A DNA stretch of 64,000 nt from JASLQO01 sp002327525 (lineage in GTDB: Bacteria > Pseudomonadota > Gammaproteobacteria > Pseudomonadales > Azotimanducaceae). The DNA lies in assembly GCA_030744435.1 (NCBI GenBank), contig JASLQO010000020.1, forward strand, positions 208,012 through 272,011, read 5' to 3'. Below, piece after piece: positions 8,663-19,962 of the stretch. Every line of letters begins with the position of its first letter. The stretch's first letter is position 1. Under the pieces are notes generated by a model that did not search any database, was not told the DNA's origin, and saw only the letters and a list, made by a program, of their open reading frames with translations. A program made the position numbers and the translations under genes.

Positions 8663-9244
8663 TTAGCCTTCGATTGTTTGTTTGTTGGCGGCGTTTTTCT
8701 CGCGGCCCGGGTCCTGTGACTCGATCAGGCCATTTTTCGTGAGGTACGCGAGCGTGATGATGATGTAGAGCAAGGTGATAGCGAAGCCGCCAACCAGTTT
8801 GTACGTCACCCAGAATTCCATGGAGAAATTGTAGGCGACGACCAGATTGAGTGCGCCGGCCAGAAAGAAGCCGAATGCCCAGCCGAAATTGAGGCGCGCC
8901 CACTCGACGTCGGGTAGTTGCAGCTGGCCCGAGAGCACTTTCGCGACCAGATTGCGGCCCATGAGATGGCCCACGATCAGAGAACCGCAAAGTGTCCAGT
9001 TGATGATGGTGGGTTTCCACTGTATGAAGGTCTCGTCGCGCAGTACGAGCGTGAGGCCGCCAAACACCATGCTGGCCCAGAAGGTGAGCTGCAACTCGCG
9101 GCCGATGGGCCGTTTTAGTATCTTGTAGGCGAGCAGCTGCACACTCACCGCGATCATAAGCGCGCCGGTGGCCCAATAGATGTCGGTGGTGAAGAAGACG
9201 GCGACAAACACCGCTATGGGCAGAAAATCCAAAAGCTGGTTCAC
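8663..9244 (-). CDS. yciB: Septation protein A / intracellular septation protein YciB
   Basis: The 193-residue protein has about five transmembrane helices and the typical opening NQLLDFLPIAVF, with conserved WKPTIINW in the middle. YciB (IspZ/IspA) is an inner-membrane protein linked to septum and envelope synthesis. I chose GTG 9244, where family homology begins. The reading frame continues upstream to 9838, but that part is antisense to the YciO-type gene and has no family similarity. Confidence 0.9.
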   Translation of the reverse strand: MNQLLDFLPIAVFVAVFFTTDIYWATGALMIAVSVQLLAYKILKRPIGRELQLTFWASMVFGGLTLVLRDETFIQWKPTIINWTLCGSLIVGHLMGRNLVAKVLSGQLQLPDVEWARLNFGWAFGFFLAGALNLVVAYNFSMEFWVTYKLVGGFAITLLYIIITLAYLTKNGLIESQDPGREKNAANKQTIEG

Positions 9245-9340
9245 GTATGGGGGCCGAGGATGGTCATCGGGGCCGGATGATAGGTGATAATCGGGTGACG
9301 CCCAAGTTGGGTATCGGGAAGCGCACATCCGAGGTGAGTC

Positions 9341-9952
9341 GTGAGCCAGTATTTCGTCGTACATGAGTCCCATCCGCAACAACGTCTGATCAGGCGTGCC
9401 GCGGATATCGTGCAGGCCGGAGGGTTGGTGGCCTACCCCACGGATACGACCTACGCACTGGGTTGCCATATCGGCGACAAGCGCGCGCTCGACCGAATCC
9501 GGCAGGTACGGCGGCTTGAGAAAAGTCATCTGCTCACACTTGCGTGTTCCGATCTCTCTGAACTGTCCACCTACGCGCGCGTAGAGAACGCCAGCTACCG
9601 GATACTGAAGCACTACACGCCGGGACCGTTCACCTTCCTGCTGCCGGCGACCCGTGAAGTTCCGCGGCGTCTCGTCAATCCCAAGCGCAAGACCGTCGGA
9701 TTGCGGGTTCCGGAACATCGCGTGACCCAGGCCCTGCTCGAGGCCGTGGGCGAGCCCATGATGACTACTACGTTGCGTCTGCTCGGAGACGAGTATCCGT
9801 TGACCGATCCGGAGGACATTCGCGGCACGCTGGAGCATCAGGTGGATTTGATCATAAATGGCGGCTGGGGCGGCATCGAGCCGACCACCGTGGTGGACCT
9901 CACGGACTCGCCCATGGTGGTGCGACAGGGACTCGGGATCTTCGAGGGCTGA
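9341..9952 (+). CDS. YciO/Sua5-family threonylcarbamoyl-AMP synthase-like protein
   Basis: The 203-residue protein is a single YrdC-like domain with AGGLVAYPTDTTYALGC (residues 26-42) and a KRxxxKxH-type segment (R-R-L-E-K-S-H). The segment GLRVPEH follows. The family includes TsaC/Sua5, which makes threonylcarbamoyl-AMP for tRNA t6A37, and YciO, whose role is less clear. The length and the C-terminal segment VVRQGLGIFEG fit YciO better than TsaC. GTG 9341 is the start and the gene diverges from yciB. Confidence 0.85.
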   Translation: MSQYFVVHESHPQQRLIRRAADIVQAGGLVAYPTDTTYALGCHIGDKRALDRIRQVRRLEKSHLLTLACSDLSELSTYARVENASYRILKHYTPGPFTFLLPATREVPRRLVNPKRKTVGLRVPEHRVTQALLEAVGEPMMTTTLRLLGDEYPLTDPEDIRGTLEHQVDLIINGGWGGIEPTTVVDLTDSPMVVRQGLGIFEG

Positions 9953-9961
9953 GCAGAGCAG

Positions 9962-9990
9962 GTGCCAGGCCTCCGGAGGTGCCCTATAAT
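9962..9990 (+). promoter_or_regulatory. Predicted sigma-70 promoter for trpS
   Basis: A perfect -10 hexamer TATAAT lies at 9985-9990. A 17-bp spacer separates it from a weak -35 GTGCCA (9962-9967, 4 of 6 consensus). Transcription would begin near 9997, 27 bases before the trpS start chosen here. This supports TTG 10024 rather than the upstream in-frame GTG 9979, which would lie in the promoter. Confidence 0.5.
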
Positions 9991-10023
9991 CCGGCGCCTT
10001 GTACTAACGACAAAGGCACTGCA

Positions 10024-11238
10024 TTGAGCAGTAACGATGCGAGCCAGAGAGTCCTCTCCGGCATGCGGCCCACAGGGCGTCTTCATCTCGGCCAATATCA
10101 CGGCGTCATCAAGAACTGGGTGGAGTTGCAGCACGAATACGAGTGCTTCTTTTTCGTGGCGGACTGGCATGCGCTCACCACCGCCTACGAGGACACGCGC
10201 GACATAGAGCAGCACACCTTCGACATGGTGGTGGATTGGCTGGCCGCCGGGGTGAACCCTGGGGCGGCGACGCTGTTCGTGCAATCCAGGGTGCCCGAAC
10301 ACGCCGAACTGCACCTGCTGCTGTCCATGATCACGCCGCTTTCCTGGCTCGAGCGCGTACCGAGCTACAAGGATCTGCAGGCACGGCTCAACGACCGCGA
10401 CCTGACCACTTACGGATTCTTGGGATACCCGTTGCTGCAAGCGGCCGATATCCTTATCCACCGCGCGGGCAAGGTGCCGGTCGGTGCCGATCAGGTCGCG
10501 CACGTGGAGCTTTCGCGAGAGGTGGCGCGGCGCTTCAATCACATCTTTGGCCGCGAGCCCGGGTTCGAGGAACAGGCAGAAGCAGCCATCAAGAAGATGG
10601 GTAAAAAGGCGGCGCGCATGTACACTGACCTCCGGCGCCGGTACCTGGAGAAAGGGGATGCCGACGCGCTCGAACGCGCTCGTGCGCTGCTCACGGCCCA
10701 GCAGAATCTCTCGGTGGGCGATTCGGAGCGTTTGTTCGGGTACCTTGAGGGCGGGGGGCGCATCATTCTGCCCGAGCCGCAGGCACTGTTGACCCGGGAA
10801 GCGAAGGTGCCCGGACTTGATGGCGAGAAGATGTCCAAGTCATACCAGAACACCATACGCCTGCGCGAGGCGCCGGAGGTGGTGGATGAGAAGGTACGAA
10901 CGATGAAGACGGATCCCGCGCGGGCGCGGCGTAACGACCCCGGGAATCCCGAAGTTTGCCCTGTGTATACACTGCACGAGGTATACTCGGACCCCGAATG
11001 TCTCGACTGGGTGGCGCAGGGGTGTCGCAGTGCGGGGATTGGGTGTCTGGACTGTAAAAAGCCCCTCATAGATGTGATCAACACGGAACAGAAAGTGATG
11101 CGTGAGCGGGCTCAGCAGTTCGAGGATCAACCGGACGTCGTGCACGCCATACTGCAGGAAGGCTCGGAAAAGGCACGCGACGAGGCACGCGAAACCCTCG
11201 ATGATGTGCGCGCCTCGATCGGGATTTCTTACAAGTGA
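10024..11238 (+). CDS. trpS: Tryptophanyl-tRNA synthetase
   Basis: This class I synthetase charges tRNA-Trp. The 404-residue protein has R-L-H-L-G-Q-Y-H-G as the HIGH region and G-E-K-M-S-K-S-Y as the KMSKS loop. The first conserved residues RVLSGMRPTG lie just after the TTG start, which is preceded by a good ribosome site (AAAGG, about 9 bases upstream). It is longer than the compact 330-residue TrpS of E. coli. The extra stretch between the Rossmann fold and KMSKS is found in one subgroup of proteobacterial TrpS. It is followed after 7 bases by scpA. Confidence 0.95.
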   Translation: MSSNDASQRVLSGMRPTGRLHLGQYHGVIKNWVELQHEYECFFFVADWHALTTAYEDTRDIEQHTFDMVVDWLAAGVNPGAATLFVQSRVPEHAELHLLLSMITPLSWLERVPSYKDLQARLNDRDLTTYGFLGYPLLQAADILIHRAGKVPVGADQVAHVELSREVARRFNHIFGREPGFEEQAEAAIKKMGKKAARMYTDLRRRYLEKGDADALERARALLTAQQNLSVGDSERLFGYLEGGGRIILPEPQALLTREAKVPGLDGEKMSKSYQNTIRLREAPEVVDEKVRTMKTDPARARRNDPGNPEVCPVYTLHEVYSDPECLDWVAQGCRSAGIGCLDCKKPLIDVINTEQKVMRERAQQFEDQPDVVHAILQEGSEKARDEARETLDDVRASIGISYK

Positions 11239-11245
11239 GACGCTT

Positions 11246-12115
11246 GTGAGCGAAGAATCCAGAGAAGAGCGCAAGCACTCCGCGGGCACCGCCATCGAGG
11301 ACGGACCCGTCGGGTTGCCTGCTGACACAAGTGGTGTCCCGGTGCTCGCCATCGTAGATGGTGAACCCGTGGCGCAGCTGCCCGTGGATCTCTATATCCC
11401 GCCGGATGCGTTACAAGTTTTTCTGGAGACCTTCGAAGGGCCGCTGGATCTGCTGTTGTACCTCATCCGCCGCCAGAATCTCGACATCCTGGACATCAGC
11501 GTGGCGGAGATAACCGAACAGTACATGCGCTACATCGACCTGATGCAGTTCATGCAGCTCGAACTCGCGGGTGAGTATCTGGTGATGGCGGCCATGCTCG
11601 CGGAAATCAAATCGCGCCTGCTGCTACCGCGCCCGGAATCGGTGGACGACGAGGAAGATCCGCGTGGCGAGCTCATTCGACGCCTGCAGGAGTATGAGCA
11701 GATCAAGAGTGCGGCCCAGGGTATCACCGAACTACCGCGCTGGGAGCGCGACCTGTTCGCCGTGCATGTGCAGAAGCCGGAACTTGTACGTCAGCGCGCG
11801 GATCCCGAGGTTGACCTGAGGGAGTTGATGGTCGCTTTTGCGAACGTGTTGCAGCGTGCGGAGCTTTTCGAGCATCACGCCGTGCATCTCGAGCCGCTGT
11901 CGGTTCGCGAGCGCATGAGCAACGTGTTGGCCGCTGTTAGCGAGGCGTCGGACTTCGTGCCGTTCGCCAAGCTCTTCACAGTAGAGGAGGGACGCCGGGG
12001 AGTGGTCGTGACTTTCCTGGCGATCATGGAACTGATTCGGGAGCAACTGTTGGATCTGGTGCAGAACGAGCCCTTTGCCCCCATCTATCTGCGTGCCGCG
12101 GGAGGGTCGGTATGA
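11246..12115 (+). CDS. scpA: Segregation and condensation protein A
   Basis: ScpA is the kleisin that joins Smc and ScpB into the bacterial condensin-like complex. Family homology starts with F-E-G-P-L-D-L-L-L-Y-L-I-R-R and continues through D-I-L-D-I-S, E-Y-L-V-M-A-A-M-L and the C-terminal winged helix with V-V-T-F-L-A-I-M-E-L. About 60 residues precede the core domain, so there is an N-terminal extension. I chose GTG 11246; TTG 11243 is equally possible. The stop overlaps the scpB start (ATGA). Confidence 0.93.
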   Translation: MSEESREERKHSAGTAIEDGPVGLPADTSGVPVLAIVDGEPVAQLPVDLYIPPDALQVFLETFEGPLDLLLYLIRRQNLDILDISVAEITEQYMRYIDLMQFMQLELAGEYLVMAAMLAEIKSRLLLPRPESVDDEEDPRGELIRRLQEYEQIKSAAQGITELPRWERDLFAVHVQKPELVRQRADPEVDLRELMVAFANVLQRAELFEHHAVHLEPLSVRERMSNVLAAVSEASDFVPFAKLFTVEEGRRGVVVTFLAIMELIREQLLDLVQNEPFAPIYLRAAGGSV

Positions 12116-12990
12116 GCGAACTGGACCGAGGCGCGCTGGACATCCGTCATATTCGCAACATCGTGGATGCTGCACTGCTCGCAGCGGACACGCCTTTGAC
12201 AGTCGAGCGGTTGGTGAAATTGTTCGCAGCCGGAGAGCTGCCGCCCGAGGAACCGCGCGCCGCGATCCGTGAAGCGCTGGCGAGCCTCGAGGCGGATTTG
12301 GAGATGCGTGGCTACGAACTCAAGCGTGTGGCGAGTGGATACCGCTATCAGGTACGCCAGGATCTGAGTCTCTGGGTCAGCCGTCTCTGGGAAGAAAGGC
12401 CACCGCGTTATTCACGTGCGCTGATGGAAACGCTGGCGCTGGTCGCATACAAACAACCCGTGACGCGAGGTGACATCGAACAGGTACGTGGTGTGAGCGT
12501 CTCGCAGAATATTATGCGCACTTTGCTCGAGCGTGGCTGGATACGAGTAGTAGGGGTACGTGAGGTACCTGGAAGGCCCTCCATGTACGGCACGACGAGG
12601 GCTTTTCTTGACTACTTCAATCTAAAGAGCCTGAGCGAACTGCCACCGCTCGATGAGATCAAGGCGTTGATCGAGCCATTGGTGGTAGAAGAGGAAGAAC
12701 TGCCGTCCGCGGACGATTCGGCAACTGCGGACGAGCGACACGGAGATCTGCTCATCGAGGATGCGGCGCAGAGTGGCGATGGGGACGGCGGGGTTCAGGA
12801 CGTCGTGGGTACGAATCCCGCGCTTCACAAGGATTCGGGAGAGTCGTCCATCGAAGTCTCCGTTACCGTGGACGAACAGGGGTCTCAAATCGACTCCGTC
12901 GAGACCGAGGCGCAGGACCCGGGGGTCGTGGAGGCGGACGATCGTCCAAGCGCACAGGTGGTTCCGCTTCTTCCCAGTTCACAACGCTAG
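12112..12990 (+). CDS. scpB: Segregation and condensation protein B with long acidic tail
   Basis: ScpB binds ScpA in the Smc-ScpAB complex. The first 180 residues contain the two winged-helix domains with EERPPRYSRALMETLALVAY, V-T-R-G-D-I-E-Q-V-R-G and the segment GRPSMYGTT. Residues about 185-292 form a low-complexity tail rich in Glu, Asp and Ser that is absent from the compact family members of about 180-200 residues. The gene sits between scpA and rluB, the usual proteobacterial order. Confidence 0.93.
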   Translation: MSELDRGALDIRHIRNIVDAALLAADTPLTVERLVKLFAAGELPPEEPRAAIREALASLEADLEMRGYELKRVASGYRYQVRQDLSLWVSRLWEERPPRYSRALMETLALVAYKQPVTRGDIEQVRGVSVSQNIMRTLLERGWIRVVGVREVPGRPSMYGTTRAFLDYFNLKSLSELPPLDEIKALIEPLVVEEEELPSADDSATADERHGDLLIEDAAQSGDGDGGVQDVVGTNPALHKDSGESSIEVSVTVDEQGSQIDSVETEAQDPGVVEADDRPSAQVVPLLPSSQR

Positions 12991-12997
12991 CCAACTG

Positions 12998-13819
12998 ATG
13001 ACTCCGGATGCCCCCAGGCTGCAGAAGTGGCTGGCCGGTCTCGGCTACGGATCGCGCCGCGAACTCGAGGCGTGGATCCGTGAAGGAAGAGTGGTGGTCA
13101 ACGGCGAGCCCGCTCAGCTGGGTCAGCGCGTTTTCGAACGCGATCGTGTGGTGGTGGACGGTAAGCCGGTGCGGGGCTCGAATCGTGGTCAACGCTCTCG
13201 TGTGCTGGTGATGAACAAACCTGCGGGTGTCGTGTGCACGCGCAAGGATACGCAAGGCCGGCGCACCGTCTATGGCGATCTGCCGAGACTCAAGTCGGGA
13301 CGCTGGATCGGGATCGGCCGGCTGGATATCCAAACCGCGGGACTGCTGCTGCTCACGAACGACGGCGCGCTGGCGCACAAGATGATGCATCCCTCGACGG
13401 GCCTCGACAGGGAGTACGCGGTGCGCGTGCGAGGCCGGTTGGAGGACTATGCGCTGGAGGTGTTGCGCGAGGGCGTGATGATCGATTCACAGCTGCATCG
13501 TTTCAGTGATGTGCAGTACTATGACGGACGCGGGCACAACCACTGGTACCACGTGGTGCTGATGGAAGGAAAGAACCGGGAAGTACGCCGCCTGTTCGAG
13601 AGCGTGGGTGTTCCCGTGAGTCGCCTCAAGCGTGTTCGTTACGGTCCCGTACTCCTGCCCTCGCGGCTCGCCGCTGGCAAGGTGGCGGAACTTGGCTACG
13701 AGGATCTGAAAGCCCTCTACAGGCTTCTGAAACTGCCGCTGAACGCCATACGGGATCCAGGCCGGAACAAACAGAAATCCCTGCTCATTCCCTATCCGCA
13801 ACTGCGTTCCCGGAGCTAG
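12998..13819 (+). CDS. rluB: 23S rRNA pseudouridine(2605) synthase RluB
   Basis: The 273-residue protein has an N-terminal S4 RNA-binding domain (about 5-60) and an RsuA/RluB-type pseudouridine synthase domain. The catalytic Asp is in G-R-L-D-I-Q-T-A-G-L-L-L-L-T-N-D-G. It isomerises U2605 in helix 93 of 23S rRNA. The ATG at 12998 matches the family start; the frame is open far upstream, but that part is antisense-like sequence within scpB. It follows scpB by 7 bases. Confidence 0.93.
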   Translation: MTPDAPRLQKWLAGLGYGSRRELEAWIREGRVVVNGEPAQLGQRVFERDRVVVDGKPVRGSNRGQRSRVLVMNKPAGVVCTRKDTQGRRTVYGDLPRLKSGRWIGIGRLDIQTAGLLLLTNDGALAHKMMHPSTGLDREYAVRVRGRLEDYALEVLREGVMIDSQLHRFSDVQYYDGRGHNHWYHVVLMEGKNREVRRLFESVGVPVSRLKRVRYGPVLLPSRLAAGKVAELGYEDLKALYRLLKLPLNAIRDPGRNKQKSLLIPYPQLRSRS

Positions 13820-13902
13820 GTCGCGGCACTCGGGTCGACGATAGGGGTGGTCACATCATCGCTATCTGGTACGGTCATCTTTTTGTAATCCACGGAGACG
13901 CC

Positions 13903-14241
13903 ATGGCGCTCAATCGATACGTGACGGAACTGGGTATGGGTGCCGACCTACACGGGCGGGATCAGACCAAGGCCGCGCGACGGGCCGTGTCGGACGCCGT
14001 TCGCCACTCAAGCCTCAATTTCTTCGGTGTGCTGGACAAATCGCCGCATGACATGAAGGTCACGGTGCGACTCGGTGTGCCCGATCCGCAAGGCGTGGAT
14101 ACGGCAGCGGTGGCGGCGGAACTGCCCTACGGCGAAGTGCGGGTGGAAGTCGTGCAAGGTGGTCTGGACGTTGCGGCCGAACAGGACGGCGACGGCATTA
14201 CCATTGCCAATGCCGCCGTCATGGTGTCATTCGAAGACTAG
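13903..14241 (+). CDS. Lin0512-family conserved protein
   Basis: The 112-residue protein matches the Lin0512 family by its opening R-Y-V-T-E-L-G-M-G-A-D-L-H-G and the conserved D-x-T-K-A-A-R-R-A-V segment. No biochemical function is established for this family that I know of. It has its own ribosome site (ACGGAGA) and an 83-base gap separates it from rluB, so it may have its own promoter. It converges with yciK. Confidence 0.8.
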   Translation: MALNRYVTELGMGADLHGRDQTKAARRAVSDAVRHSSLNFFGVLDKSPHDMKVTVRLGVPDPQGVDTAAVAAELPYGEVRVEVVQGGLDVAAEQDGDGITIANAAVMVSFED

Positions 14242-14298
14242 TGCCGCTACGAATGTCGACGCGCCGGGTGGGGACGCGCTCTGGTACTAACCGCTCCG

Positions 14299-15111
14299 CT
14301 AATCTGGCGAGGTCCAGCTTCGGCAGTCGAACTGTTTGCCTGTGACGCCACGGCTGGCATCGCTCATCAGGTACAGATAGAGATCCATGTGTGCCTCGCC
14401 CGGGGGGACGCTTGAGGGGTCCTCCGCCGGATATGCACTCGCACGCATGGCGGTGCGGGTGCCGCCGGGGTTGACGCTGTTCACCCGCACGATGCCGGCA
14501 TGCTCGGTCTCATCAGACAGTACCTGCGTCAATCCCTCCAGAGCGAACTTCGATACCGCATAGGCTCCCCAGTACGCCCGCCCCTGGCGGCCGACCGAGG
14601 ATGATGTCATGAGGATGGACGCACTACCGCTGCGTTCCATCAGGGGCAGCAGGGCCTTTGTCAGGACGAAGGGAGCCTCCACGTTGACCGCCATCAGGCT
14701 TCGCCACTGATCGCGCGGGTAGTGCGCGATCGCGGCTCTTGGCCCCAGGGCCGAGGCGTTGTGCAGTACGCCGTGCAGCAAGCCGTAGGCATCGAGAATG
14801 GCGTCGTGCAGTGCTTGCGTGCTGTCATCGCTCAAGGCTTCGAGGTCGCAGGGTACGATGACGGGTGATGTTCCCGTATTTGCACTGATCCAGTCGAACG
14901 CTGCCTCGAGTTTCGCGCGTGTACGGCCCAGTAGCACGACGTTGGCGCCGTGGGCGGCGAAGGTTTTCGCTGCCGTCAACCCGATGCCGGCCCCGGCGCC
15001 AGTTACGACGATGGTGCGTCCGTCGAGACAATCGGCAGGCGGTTGCCAGCGCCAGCCGACGCGCGCTTCTTCGAGCTCCGGATAGTGAACCCGGTCAGGA
15101 TTTGGTGGCAT
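14299..15111 (-). CDS. yciK: YciK-type short-chain dehydrogenase/reductase
   Basis: The 270-residue protein has the SDR cofactor motif T-G-A-G-A-G-I-G (about residues 37-44), the N-N-A-G-like L-H-N-A-S, and the catalytic S-S and Y-A-V-S-K (Tyr/Lys) residues. It starts with a YciK-like segment before the Rossmann fold. The physiological substrate of YciK is unknown. The start overlaps the end of ubiG by 17 bases. In Pseudomonas, mupP lies between ubiG and yciK; it is absent here. Confidence 0.87.
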   Translation of the reverse strand: MPPNPDRVHYPELEEARVGWRWQPPADCLDGRTIVVTGAGAGIGLTAAKTFAAHGANVVLLGRTRAKLEAAFDWISANTGTSPVIVPCDLEALSDDSTQALHDAILDAYGLLHGVLHNASALGPRAAIAHYPRDQWRSLMAVNVEAPFVLTKALLPLMERSGSASILMTSSSVGRQGRAYWGAYAVSKFALEGLTQVLSDETEHAGIVRVNSVNPGGTRTAMRASAYPAEDPSSVPPGEAHMDLYLYLMSDASRGVTGKQFDCRSWTSPD

Positions 15112-15793
15112 GGAGCAGGTAATTCACATCTAGATTTCGGGTGAGAGTGCACTGTCGGGTGATGGGGTTGTAGAACATACCGGCCATCCGGCGAACCCCG
15201 AGCCCCGCGTGACGGACGGCATGCGCGAGTTCGGAGGGGCGAATGAACTTGCTGTAGTTGTGGGTGCCGCGGGGTAACAGGTTGAGGACGTATTCAGCGC
15301 CCAGCACCGCCAACGCGTAAGCCTTGGGATGGCGATTGATGGTGGAGAAGAATACGTGGCCACCCGGCACACATAGGTCCGCACAGGCCCGTACTACGGA
15401 CGAGTAGTCTGGTACGTGTTCGATCATCTCGAGGCAGGTCACGGTGTGAAAGGCGCCGGGTCGTTCGGCGGCGAGCTGTTCCGGAGAAGACTCCTGGTAG
15501 GTGATCTCGACACCGGACTCGAGTGCGTGCAGGCGTGCTACCGTCAGCGGGCTGGTTGCGAGATCTATGCCCGTGACCACCGCGCCTGTGCGGGCCATGC
15601 TCTCGCTCAGGATGCCGCCTCCGCAGCCGACGTCCACCACCTCGCCGGTGCCGAGATCGGCGTGTTCGCGGATGAACTGCAGCCGGGCTGGATTGATGTC
15701 GTGCAGCGCGCGGAAGTCACCCTCGGGATCCCACCAGCGATGGGCCAGGGCATCGAACTTGTCGATTTCCGCGCTGTCGACGTTGTCGCTCAA
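15095..15793 (-). CDS. ubiG: Ubiquinone biosynthesis O-methyltransferase UbiG
   Basis: UbiG performs both O-methylation steps of ubiquinone synthesis using SAM. The 232-residue protein shows RWWDPEGDFRALHDINPARL near the N-terminus, the SAM-binding loop D-V-G-C-G-G-G-I-L-S-E, and C-L-E-M-I-E-H-V-P-D. It starts at TTG 15793, whose bases overlap the mtaD stop (TTGA), so the two are translationally coupled. An open frame extends upstream to 16237, but that is a shadow of mtaD. Confidence 0.94.
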   Translation of the reverse strand: MSDNVDSAEIDKFDALAHRWWDPEGDFRALHDINPARLQFIREHADLGTGEVVDVGCGGGILSESMARTGAVVTGIDLATSPLTVARLHALESGVEITYQESSPEQLAAERPGAFHTVTCLEMIEHVPDYSSVVRACADLCVPGGHVFFSTINRHPKAYALAVLGAEYVLNLLPRGTHNYSKFIRPSELAHAVRHAGLGVRRMAGMFYNPITRQCTLTRNLDVNYLLHATKS

Positions 15794-17103
15794 CTCATCT
15801 TCTCCCGCCAGTGATTGGCGCGTTGCAGGGTATCGCGTAGATCGATGCTGGTGTGCTCCGCCCCTGTAAGCAAGCGCCGACCGGCAACCCAGACGTCGGT
15901 CACCGCGTGACCGGGTGCACCGTGCACGAGTGCACCCATAGGATCGTACACTGGTGCGAGGCCAGGTTTGGCCATGTCGATGGCGATGAGATCGGCGGCC
16001 TTGCCGGGCTCGATCGATCCGATGTCCGCTTCCAGCCCCAGCGTCTTTGCGCCGCCGAGGGTTAGCATGTGCAGCATGCTCGCGGCGTCGCCGTTGGCGG
16101 CATCCCGAGCCTGGTATTTCAACAGCAGTGCCGCGAGGCGTGCCTCGGCAAAGAGATCGAGGCCGTTGTTGGAGGCGGCGCCGTCGGTGCCGAGACTCAG
16201 CTCCACACCGTGCTGGCGAAGTTTGTGGGTGGGACACAGGCCGCTCGCCAGTTTGAAATTGGAGTGCGGACAGTGCACCACGTGCACGCCGCGCTCGGCG
16301 ATGAGTGCGATTTCAGACTCGCTTAGCGTCGTCATGTGCACGGCCTGCAGGGAAGGGCAAAGCATGCCTATGTCGGCGAGTTCCTCCACCCACGAATGGC
16401 CGATCCGGACTTCCGCGTCCTCTACCTCTGTACGGTTTTCGTGCAGATGGATCTGGATCTGTGCCTGCAGCTCTTCTGCGTACATCAGGGTTTTTTCCAG
16501 ATCCTCGCGTGCAGCGGTGTAGGCGCTGTGCGGACCGAAGGCGATGTGCACGAACTCGCTTGCGCGCCAGTCGTCGTGGAGCGCAAGGCCCTTGTGCAGG
16601 GCGTCCTCGGCGCTGCTGCTCCAGGCGTTCTCGAAGCGCACGATGGGAAATGCCAGCTGCGCCCGCACCCCGGCCTCGGCCGCCACCTGGGCCGCGGTCT
16701 CGGGATAGAAATACATGTCGGCGAAACAGGTCGTACCGCTCCTGATCATCTCGGCGATGGCGAGCCGGGTGCCATCCGCGACGAAATCTGAATTCATGAA
16801 ACGCGCTTCCATCGGCCAGATGTGATCGGCGAGCCAGCCCTGCAGTGGCAGGTCTTCCGCTGAGCCGCGCAACAAGGTCATGGCTGCGTGACCGTGTGTG
16901 TTTACCAGTCCGGGCATGAGCAGGTGTTCGCCAAGGTCTATTCGCTCATCCGGTTGCCAAGCCGAAGTGAGGTCGGTATGCGGGCCCACGGCTGCGATGC
17001 GTCCGTTGAGTACGGCGACGGCTCCATGCTCGATGACACGGTTTTCGGGTGCGATGGGCAGCAACCAGCGGCCGCTGATGAGAAGGTCACAGAATTCAGG
17101 CAT
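15790..17103 (-). CDS. mtaD: TRZ/ATZ-family amidohydrolase (methylthioadenosine/adenosylhomocysteine deaminase type)
   Basis: The 437-residue protein is a metal-dependent amidohydrolase with N-T-H-G-H, H-L-H-E-N-R-T-E, H-C-P-H-S-N and G-T-D-G-A-A-S-N-N motifs, so the metal ligands and catalytic Asp are present. Family members deaminate 5-methylthioadenosine or S-adenosylhomocysteine. The link with ubiG, a SAM-using methyltransferase that releases adenosylhomocysteine, fits this role but does not prove it. It heads the mtaD-ubiG-yciK operon. Confidence 0.87.
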   Translation of the reverse strand: MPEFCDLLISGRWLLPIAPENRVIEHGAVAVLNGRIAAVGPHTDLTSAWQPDERIDLGEHLLMPGLVNTHGHAAMTLLRGSAEDLPLQGWLADHIWPMEARFMNSDFVADGTRLAIAEMIRSGTTCFADMYFYPETAAQVAAEAGVRAQLAFPIVRFENAWSSSAEDALHKGLALHDDWRASEFVHIAFGPHSAYTAAREDLEKTLMYAEELQAQIQIHLHENRTEVEDAEVRIGHSWVEELADIGMLCPSLQAVHMTTLSESEIALIAERGVHVVHCPHSNFKLASGLCPTHKLRQHGVELSLGTDGAASNNGLDLFAEARLAALLLKYQARDAANGDAASMLHMLTLGGAKTLGLEADIGSIEPGKAADLIAIDMAKPGLAPVYDPMGALVHGAPGHAVTDVWVAGRRLLTGAEHTSIDLRDTLQRANHWREKMS

Positions 17104-17254
17104 CGAGGGATTATAAGCCCTGCGCCCGCACTGACGTAGTACCTTCGACCGGTAAGGTGCTTGCGGTATCTATTGGTCTCACAGACGGGCCTGGGTTCGC
17201 GTGACTTTTATCCTTCACACGAGCCCGATAAGCAGCCTTTTGCCACCCTTTCCA

Positions 17255-17263
17255 TGCTAAAAT
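17255..17263 (+). promoter_or_regulatory. Extended -10 promoter element upstream of gyrA
   Basis: The sequence TGCTAAAAT contains an extended -10 (TG, one base, TAAAAT at 17258-17263). No good -35 is seen at the proper distance, which extended -10 promoters do not strictly need. It lies 48 bases before gyrA in the 208-base gap between divergent mtaD and gyrA. The rest of that gap shows no gene. Confidence 0.4.
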
Positions 17264-17311
17264 TAGACGCTTTTCACGTGCGTATTATTATGATTGATTT
17301 GAGCGGCGCTC

Positions 17312-19960
<2,649 letters not shown>

Positions 19961-19962
19961 TC

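Noticed and set aside
8663..9838. 391-residue minus-strand frame extending yciB upstream
   Set aside because: The added 198 residues lie antisense to the YciO-type gene and show no membrane or family pattern; YciB starts at GTG 9244.
15794..16237. Upstream extension of the ubiG reading frame
   Set aside because: It is out of frame with mtaD inside that gene and has the basic, low-complexity look of a shadow; UbiG homology begins at TTG 15793.
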